From NCBI RefSeq assembly GCF_012911925.1, contig NZ_JAAXKY010000072.1, positions 1 through 36,134 on the forward strand: a stretch of 36,134 nt of DNA, read 5' to 3'. The translations under genes were made by a program, and so were the position numbers. This document shows positions 31,547-36,134 of this stretch, in pieces. The notes below the pieces were generated by a model. The model was not told the origin of the DNA. It was given only the letters and a program-made list of their open reading frames with translations, and did no database searches. The first letter of the stretch is position 1; each line of letters begins with the position of its first letter. Source of the DNA: Pseudonocardia xinjiangensis (GTDB lineage Bacteria > Actinomycetota > Actinomycetes > Mycobacteriales > Pseudonocardiaceae).

Positions 31547-32600
31547 TCAGCCCGGGATGATCCGGCGCCTGCGCAGATCGTCGAACAGCCGCAGCAGCAT
31601 CGCCTCCGTGTCCACGTAGGAGTGGAACCCGAACCGCCGCGACTTGGACGTGTCGGCGAACATGTCGTAGTCCCAGGAGAGGACGAAGTCGCCGAACGCC
31701 CAGGACGAGACATCGGCGTACGACGTGGCGGCCAGCCCGTGCCGGGCGACCATCGAGTCCCACACGGGCTCCTTGTCCGCCATCACGTCCGAGAGCGACA
31801 TGGGCAGCGGCGGCGCGACCTCCAGCCCGAACGCCTCCGCGACCACCGGCCACATGCGACTCCAGCGGAACAGGTCGCCGTTGGCGATGTTGAAGGCCTC
31901 GTTCGCGCACCGGGGATCGGTGGCCGCCCACACCGTCGCCTCGGCGAGCAGCCCGGCGTCGGTCAGCTCGAGCAGCGCGTCGTAGGCGCCCGGCCTGCCG
32001 GGAAACCGGAGCGGGACGCCCAGCTCGGCGCTGATCGAGGCGTAGACGGCGAGCACGACACCGAGGTTCATCGGGTTGCCGAGCCCGAACCCGGCGACCA
32101 CCGACGGGCGGATGGCCGACCACGTCCAGCCCGCCTCGGCCGCCCGCGCCTCGACGAGGTGCTGCTGGTCGACGTTGAACTCCGGCGGCATGTGGGGTGG
32201 GTCGCTCTCCCTCGCCGGCGTGGCGAACGGCCCGAGGTGGGCGCCGTACACCTTGTACCCCTGCATGAGGCTCACGTGCCGCAGGTCCGGAGCCGTGGAC
32301 GCCACCGCGTCGAGCACGCTGCGCAGCATCGTGACGTTGGGCTCCACGAGCGCGGACCACGTCGGCCGGTCCTGGTAGGCCGCATAGAAGACGTGGGTCA
32401 CCCCCCGGGTGTGCGCGCAGCGCCTCCCGCACCCCTGCCGGGTCGAACAGGTCGGCCGCGACGTGCCGGGCAGGCCCGTCGGGTGGCCCACCGCGGCGCG
32501 ACAGGCCGACGACCTCCCACTCCGGGAGGTCGGCCAGGTGCGCGGCGAGCGTGCCGCCGATGACGCCGTTCGCGCCGACGACGAGCGCGGAGTTCTGCAT
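31547..32600 (-). pseudogene. PRISE-type SDR reductase, frameshifted
   Basis: A protein of about 350 residues of the progesterone 5-beta-reductase/iridoid synthase-like (PRISE) group of atypical SDRs, if the frame is repaired. The N-terminus has the NADPH loop VVGANGVIGG. After the break come THVFYAAYQDRPTW, EPNVTMLRSVLDAV, MQGYKVYGAHLGPF (with the Lys-containing motif), DPPHMPPEFNVDQ and RPSVVAGFGLGNPMN. The family's NFYY segment reads EFNVD, so the usual second Tyr is lost. The frame breaks at a run of six C at 32401-32406 (G on the coding strand). Five bases would restore AHPGVTHVF. This may be a real mutation, a phase-variable tract or a sequencing error. GGAAGGAAC precedes the ATG. It is divergent from a MarR gene. 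Confidence 0.75.
32401..32406 (-). other. frameshift site in the PRISE reductase
   Basis: The six-C homopolymer (six G on the coding strand) gives CAC CCG GGG GGT GAC CCA, a shifted frame. Removing one base restores the family sequence PGVTHVFYA. Both reading frames are otherwise long and open. Confidence 0.7.
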
Positions 32601-32626
32601 CGCTGTTCCTTCCGAACGCCAGTACA

Positions 32627-32653
32627 AAGCGTGTGCAACATTTGCACACGCTT
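32627..32653. promoter_or_regulatory. 27-bp perfect palindrome, MarR operator candidate
   Basis: Arms AAGCGTGTGCAA and TTGCACACGCTT (12 bp each) flank CAT, between the divergent reductase and MarR genes. The length and symmetry suit a MarR dimer, so one site could repress both genes. Confidence 0.7.
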
Positions 32654-32672
32654 CCTACTGGCGACAACCCCG

Positions 32673-32678
32673 TATGAT
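32673..32678 (+). promoter_or_regulatory. -10 element of the marR gene
   Basis: TATGAT is a near-consensus -10 hexamer, 30 bp before the MarR start codon, with the palindrome covering the -35 region. The -35 itself is weak. Confidence 0.5.
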
Positions 32679-32708
32679 CGTCCGCAAGGACGGAGGTGAT
32701 CGACGGCC

Positions 32709-33173
32709 GTGACCGACCACGTGGCGGATGTGCGCGCCCGGGGCTGGCGCACGCTGGCCGCGCTCCACGCACGCCTCGACGAGGCACTGGAGAGAGCGCT
32801 GCAGAGCGGGTTCGGGCTCTCGGTCGTCGAGTACACGGTGCTCGACACCCTCGCCCGGCAGGACGGCTGGCACATGCGCATGCAGCAGCTCGCGGGTGCC
32901 GCGATGCTGTCCCACAGCGCCACCACCCGGCTCGTCACCCGGCTGGAGACCCGTGGCCTGCTGAGCCGCTACCTGTGCGACGACGACCGGCGCGGGATCT
33001 ACAGCACGCTCACCACCGACGGCAAGGAGCTGCTGGAGCAGGCGCATCCGGTGCACGACAGCGCCCTCGCCGACGCGCTCGACGCCGCGCGGGCCGACCC
33101 GGAGCTCGCCCCCCTGGTCGACGCCCTGCACGCCCTGCCACACCCCGGACGGCGTGCCAGTATCGGGCGATGA
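32709..33173 (+). CDS. MarR-family transcriptional regulator
   Basis: A 154-residue winged-helix repressor. The recognition region reads MQQLAGAAMLSHSATTRLVTRLETRGLLSRYLCDDDRRGIYSTLTTDGKELL, with the Asp-Asp-Arg-Arg wing typical of MarR. Helix 1 (VADVRARGWRTLAALHARLDEALERAL) should form the dimer interface. Ligand-responsive MarR proteins often sense phenolics or CoA thioesters. GGAGGTGA gives a strong ribosome binding site before the GTG at 32709. Its stop overlaps the acyl-CoA dehydrogenase start by 4 nt (ATGA), and the divergent reductase shares the operator palindrome. The three genes probably form one regulon. Confidence 0.9.
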   Translation: MTDHVADVRARGWRTLAALHARLDEALERALQSGFGLSVVEYTVLDTLARQDGWHMRMQQLAGAAMLSHSATTRLVTRLETRGLLSRYLCDDDRRGIYSTLTTDGKELLEQAHPVHDSALADALDAARADPELAPLVDALHALPHPGRRASIGR

Positions 33174-34384
33174 CCGAGGATCGGGATCGTCACAGCACCC
33201 GCTACGCCCACCTCGGCGAGGCACTGGGCACCGACTTCTTCTTCGTCCGCGAGCAGTTCACCGACGAGCAGTGGGACCGCTTCATCGCCGTCCGGAAGTT
33301 CGTCGACGACGAGGTGCTGCCCGACATCGCGGAGTACTGGGAGAAGGCCGAGCTCCCCTGGCACCTGTTCCGCAGGCTGCCCGAGCTCGGCGTCGTCGGC
33401 GAGGACATCCAGGGCTACGGAGCGGCCGCGATGAGCCCGCTGGCGTGCGGGCTGGTGCACATGGAGCTGCACCGCGGCGACGGCTCGCTCGGCACGTTCC
33501 TCGCCGTGCACGCCGGGCTCGCCATGCAGTCGATCGCGATGTGCGGCTCGGATGAGCAGAAGCAGCGCTGGCTGCCTGCCATGTCCACGTTGGACAGGAT
33601 CGGGGCCTTCGCGCTCACCGAACCGGAGCACGGCTCGGACTCCGTCGCCCTCGAGACCACCGCCCGCCGTGACGGCGACCACTGGGTGCTCGACGGCGCC
33701 AAGCGCTGGATCGGCAACGGCACGATCGCCGACCTCGTGGTGGTGTGGGCCCGCGACACCGACTCCGGTGACGTCCTCGGGTTCGTCGTCGAGACTCCGG
33801 CCGAGGGCTACCACGCCGAGGTGATCACCGGGAAGGTCTCGCTACGGTCGGTGTGGCAGTCCGACATCCGCCTCACCGGCGTCCGGGTGCCGGACGAGAA
33901 CCGGCTGGTGAACGCCCGGTCGTTCAAGGACGCCGCCCGGGTGCTCGCCAGCACGCGAGGCACCTGCGCCTGGATGGCGCTCGGGCACGCCACCGCCGGC
34001 TACGAGGCGGCGCTGCGCTACGCGACCGAGCGACAGCAGTTCGGCAAGCCGCTGGCGTCGTTCCAGATCGTGCAGGAGCGGCTGGTGCGCATGCTCGCCG
34101 ACCTCACCGGCATGCAGCTCTACTGCATGCAGCTGGCCAGGCTCGCCGATGCGGGACGGCTGTCGCCCACGGTGGCCGGGTTGGCGAAGATGCACAACAC
34201 GCGCACCGCGCGCGCGATCCTCTCCGAGGCCCGTGACCTGCTCGGCGGCAACGGGATCCTGCTCGAGCACCACGTGGTGCGGCACTGGGCCGACATCGAG
34301 TCGATCCACACGTTCGAGGGCACCGAGACGATGCAGACCCTGATCGTCGGGCGCGACATCACCGGGATCGGCGCCTTCACGTGA
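33170..34384 (+). CDS. acyl-CoA dehydrogenase, glutaryl-CoA-dehydrogenase-like
   Basis: A 404-residue FAD enzyme. Conserved stretches are AFALTEPEHGSDS (flavin side), KRWIGNGTIADLVVVWAR, RQQFGKPLASFQ, DLLGGNGI and the C-terminal HTFEGTETMQTLIVGRDITGIGAF. Glu383 in FEGT fits the catalytic base, as in glutaryl-CoA and related dehydrogenases. It oxidises an acyl-CoA to the enoyl-CoA and passes electrons to ETF. Whether it also decarboxylates cannot be told. The substrate may be linked to the neighbouring PRISE reductase. Start and MarR stop overlap by 4 nt. Its stop lies in the palindrome TCACGTGA shared with the convergent rhodanese gene. Confidence 0.9.
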   Translation: MTEDRDRHSTRYAHLGEALGTDFFFVREQFTDEQWDRFIAVRKFVDDEVLPDIAEYWEKAELPWHLFRRLPELGVVGEDIQGYGAAAMSPLACGLVHMELHRGDGSLGTFLAVHAGLAMQSIAMCGSDEQKQRWLPAMSTLDRIGAFALTEPEHGSDSVALETTARRDGDHWVLDGAKRWIGNGTIADLVVVWARDTDSGDVLGFVVETPAEGYHAEVITGKVSLRSVWQSDIRLTGVRVPDENRLVNARSFKDAARVLASTRGTCAWMALGHATAGYEAALRYATERQQFGKPLASFQIVQERLVRMLADLTGMQLYCMQLARLADAGRLSPTVAGLAKMHNTRTARAILSEARDLLGGNGILLEHHVVRHWADIESIHTFEGTETMQTLIVGRDITGIGAFT

Positions 34385-34766
34385 CGGGGCCGAACACCTT
34401 CTTCCAGGCCTGGTAGCCCCCGTCGAGGTCGGTGGCGTTGCGCAGCCCGATGTCCTGCAGCGACGCCGCGGCGAGGCTGGAGCTGTAGCCCTCCGAGCAG
34501 AAGACGATCCAGGTGACGTCGTGGTCGGTGGCCTGCGGGATCCGCGCGTCCGATGCCGGGTCGAGCCGCCATTCCAGGTGGTTGCGCTCGATCACCAGAG
34601 CACCGGGCAGCTCGCCCTCCTGCTCGCGCTGCCATCCCGGGCGGGTGTCCACGAGAATCGCGCCGCGCTCGACCATCGCCGCGGCCCGGCTCGGGTCCGG
34701 ACGGTCCAGCCGGGCCCGGGCGGCCGCCAGCAGGTCGTGCACCGTCCGGTTCGTGCGCTCGGTCAT
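34377..34766 (-). CDS. rhodanese-domain sulfurtransferase
   Basis: A 129-residue single-domain rhodanese. The first motif LVDTRPGWQREQEGELPGA is at about 38-56. The active-site loop starts at Cys90 (FCSEGYSSSLAA), and DGGYQAWKK closes the domain. Such proteins carry a persulfide and move sulfane sulfur from thiosulfate or glutathione/mycothiol persulfide. It overlaps the upstream cysteine dioxygenase by 4 nt (ATGA), so the pair works together: dioxygenase oxidises a thiol and rhodanese handles the sulfane sulfur. The stop codon shares TCACGTGA with the acyl-CoA dehydrogenase stop. Confidence 0.88.
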   Translation of the reverse strand: MTERTNRTVHDLLAAARARLDRPDPSRAAAMVERGAILVDTRPGWQREQEGELPGALVIERNHLEWRLDPASDARIPQATDHDVTWIVFCSEGYSSSLAAASLQDIGLRNATDLDGGYQAWKKVFGPVT

Positions 34767-35332
34767 CCGACTCCCTTCGAGGAACCCGACTCGACGAGCA
34801 CGCTACGGGTGCGGCGCAGCCGACGGTCCGGCTCCACCGCGTAGTAGGACATCGCGCTCAGAGGCGGCGAGTAGGCGTGCACGCTCACGGCGGGCGTCGG
34901 CGCGGGGTTCCCGACGTCGTGCACGTGTCCGAGCGGAAACCCGACACTCCGACCGGCCCGCAGCTGCCGGGGCCGCAGCCCGTCTCCCGCCCAGCGTTGC
35001 TCGACGAGGCTGCCGGACACCACGGTGAGCGCACCGAGCGAGCCTGCGTGGTCGTGCAGCTCGGCCGTCTGCTCGGTGGCCCAGCTGATCAGCCACACGT
35101 CGACGTAGCTGTCGCTGCGCAGGAGCCGGTACCAGCGGCGGTCGGGGTCGATCGTGACGGGGTGCAGACCGGCGTGCACCTCGGAGGCCACCTCACGGGT
35201 CAGTGCGGTGAGATCGGCGAGGACGAGCGAGGTGGGGGCGTGCAGCAGCACGGACGTACTCCAGTGATGACGGTGGACGAGCGGGGCGAGAACCTCAGCT
35301 CGTGCAACAGCACTGGTCGAAATGGTCGGCAC
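34763..35332 (-). CDS. cysteine dioxygenase-family protein
   Basis: A 189-residue cupin of the type I cysteine dioxygenase family, which oxidises cysteine or 3-mercaptopropionate to the sulfinate with O2 and Fe(II). Iron ligands are His93 and His95 in ELHDHAGSLGALTVVSG, and His136 or His138 in GHVHDVGN. YSPPL near the C-terminus is also conserved. The start is uncertain. GTG 35332 gives the usual family length but a weak GGGG ribosome binding site; ATG 35383 or 35407 would add an extension. It is first in a two-gene operon with rhodanese. No taurine pathway gene follows. Confidence 0.85.
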   Translation of the reverse strand: MPTISTSAVARAEVLAPLVHRHHWSTSVLLHAPTSLVLADLTALTREVASEVHAGLHPVTIDPDRRWYRLLRSDSYVDVWLISWATEQTAELHDHAGSLGALTVVSGSLVEQRWAGDGLRPRQLRAGRSVGFPLGHVHDVGNPAPTPAVSVHAYSPPLSAMSYYAVEPDRRLRRTRSVLVESGSSKGVG

Positions 35333-35504
35333 GCCGGCAGCCCCAGATCTCTCCGAGGACAGCTGCGGGCGCCATGGCGACATCGGATCACACCGGAGGC
35401 CTCGCATGCCACTTCGTCCCACGCCGCGAGAGCGGCGGCGCAATGGCCCGTGAAATGTCCGACATCCGGGTGTCCTCCCACCGTGGGTGGTGCGTCACAC
35501 TTCC
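35333..35504. promoter_or_regulatory. divergent promoter region
   Basis: Sequence lies between the cysteine dioxygenase gene (minus) and the acetoacetate-decarboxylase-like gene (plus). CACACT at 35496-35501, six bases before GTG 35508, could be the -10 of a leaderless transcript. Otherwise no strong dyad is seen. The longer starts of the dioxygenase would extend into it. Confidence 0.35.
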
Positions 35505-35507
35505 GTG

Positions 35508-36134
35508 GTGGCAACTCTGCTCGACGACGGGAGCTGGGAGGTCCAGGGCCGCAGGCTGACCCTCCCCGTGCGGATCACCGACGCCACGGCGGCGCTGGCG
35601 ACCTACCTCGTCCGCACCTCCGCAGCGAGCGAGCTCGTCGCAGGCACCGGGCTCTCCCTCGTGTCGGTGGCCGGCCGGACGCCGCTGGTGCTGGCGTTCA
35701 TCACCTACCGGGCCGGCGATCTCGGCAGCTACCACGAGGTGGCCGTCGCTCTGCTGGGCCGCCACCGCCGCCGCATCGGCCCGTACATCCACCAGATGGC
35801 AGTGACGCAGACGTTCACGCTGGAGGCCGGCCGGGCGCTGTGGGGGCTGCCGAAGTGGCTCGCCCGGGCGGAGCTGGACATCACCGGCCCTGCCGCCACC
35901 TGCCGGCTGAGCGACAGCTCCGGCACGCCCGTCCTCACCGCCGCCCTGCGCACCCTGCACCGGCGGATCCCCCTGACCGTGCCCGGCGCCCTCACCGCCC
36001 TCGCCCCACACGCGGACACCGTGCTGGCCAGCAGGCTGCGCGGCCGGATCGGCGGACTCCGCCTCGGCCTCCGCGGCGCCACCGTGGAGCTGACCCCCGG
36101 CCACCCGATGGCCGACGAGCTACGGGCCCTCGGC
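35508..36134 (+). CDS. acetoacetate decarboxylase-like protein (partial, 3' cut)
   Basis: 209 residues are visible and the window ends before a stop. The fold matches the acetoacetate decarboxylase-like (ADC) superfamily. Segments are FITYRAGDLGSYHEVAVALL, TQTFTLEAGRALWGLPKWLARAEL and a beta-rich second half. Lys116 in GLPKW aligns with the Schiff-base lysine of true ADC; the second Lys of the PKK motif, which lowers its pKa, is Trp here. The protein may therefore be a decarboxylase-like lyase or hydratase and not classical ADC. The start could be GTG 35505 or 35508; the latter fits a CACACT -10 six bases upstream. It is divergent from the sulfur operon. Confidence 0.78.
   Translation, partial: MATLLDDGSWEVQGRRLTLPVRITDATAALATYLVRTSAASELVAGTGLSLVSVAGRTPLVLAFITYRAGDLGSYHEVAVALLGRHRRRIGPYIHQMAVTQTFTLEAGRALWGLPKWLARAELDITGPAATCRLSDSSGTPVLTAALRTLHRRIPLTVPGALTALAPHADTVLASRLRGRIGGLRLGLRGATVELTPGHPMADELRALG

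Overview
This window is very GC-rich (roughly 70 % or more). It is densely packed, with many 1-4 nt start/stop overlaps, frequent GTG starts and several apparently leaderless promoters. It looks like the chromosome of a free-living actinomycete. The mix of acyl-CoA synthetases, an orphan [3Fe-4S] ferredoxin, NIPSNAP, CGNR zinc-finger and SorC-type genes suggests Pseudonocardiaceae, possibly Pseudonocardia; that is inference from gene content only. I saw no rRNA or tRNA genes, insertion sequences, phage genes or CRISPR arrays.

Layout. 1-2.3 kb: a small copper chaperone with a CsoR-like site upstream, a small hypothetical protein and a membrane-anchored SGNH hydrolase. 2.7-7.1 kb: lipid and short-chain acid activation, with propionyl-CoA synthetase, a secreted excalibur-type protein, a [3Fe-4S] ferredoxin and a medium/long-chain acyl-CoA synthetase. 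7.1-12.1 kb: a membrane protein and an MFS transporter flanking a double palindrome, then CinA-C, DUF72, and an SDR overlapping a beta-lactamase-fold hydrolase. 12.1-17.8 kb: a 458-bp gap with a duplicated, probably structured element, a small hypothetical protein, the giant helicase HrpA and an L,D-transpeptidase. 17.8-21.5 kb: cyclase, M20 amidohydrolase and AbgT transporter. 21.5-28.3 kb: a NIPSNAP protein, then a sugar-alcohol-type ABC operon (binding protein, two permeases, zinc dehydrogenase) opposite a SorC-type regulator, with paired GCTCA-N2-TGAGC operators between them, and a small-molecule kinase. 28.3-31.0 kb: a truncated amidohydrolase remnant, a DinB protein, a MalY-like aminotransferase and a CGNR regulator. 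31.1-34.4 kb: an unusual Cys-ladder protein, a frameshifted PRISE-type reductase, and a divergent MarR regulator overlapping an acyl-CoA dehydrogenase. 34.4-36.1 kb: rhodanese plus cysteine dioxygenase (sulfur oxidation), and an acetoacetate-decarboxylase-like gene cut by the window edge.

The most unusual object is the 123-residue protein at 31103-31474. From about residue 15 to 120 it keeps one three-residue register. Nine GS-containing hexapeptides lead into eleven cysteines spaced exactly every third residue, and the Cys column continues the same register as the earlier Ser/Thr column. I know of no assigned function for such a protein. Other points of interest are the duplicated hairpin element before the small gene at 12536, the SDR whose catalytic Tyr reads His, and several strong palindromes in divergent promoters.
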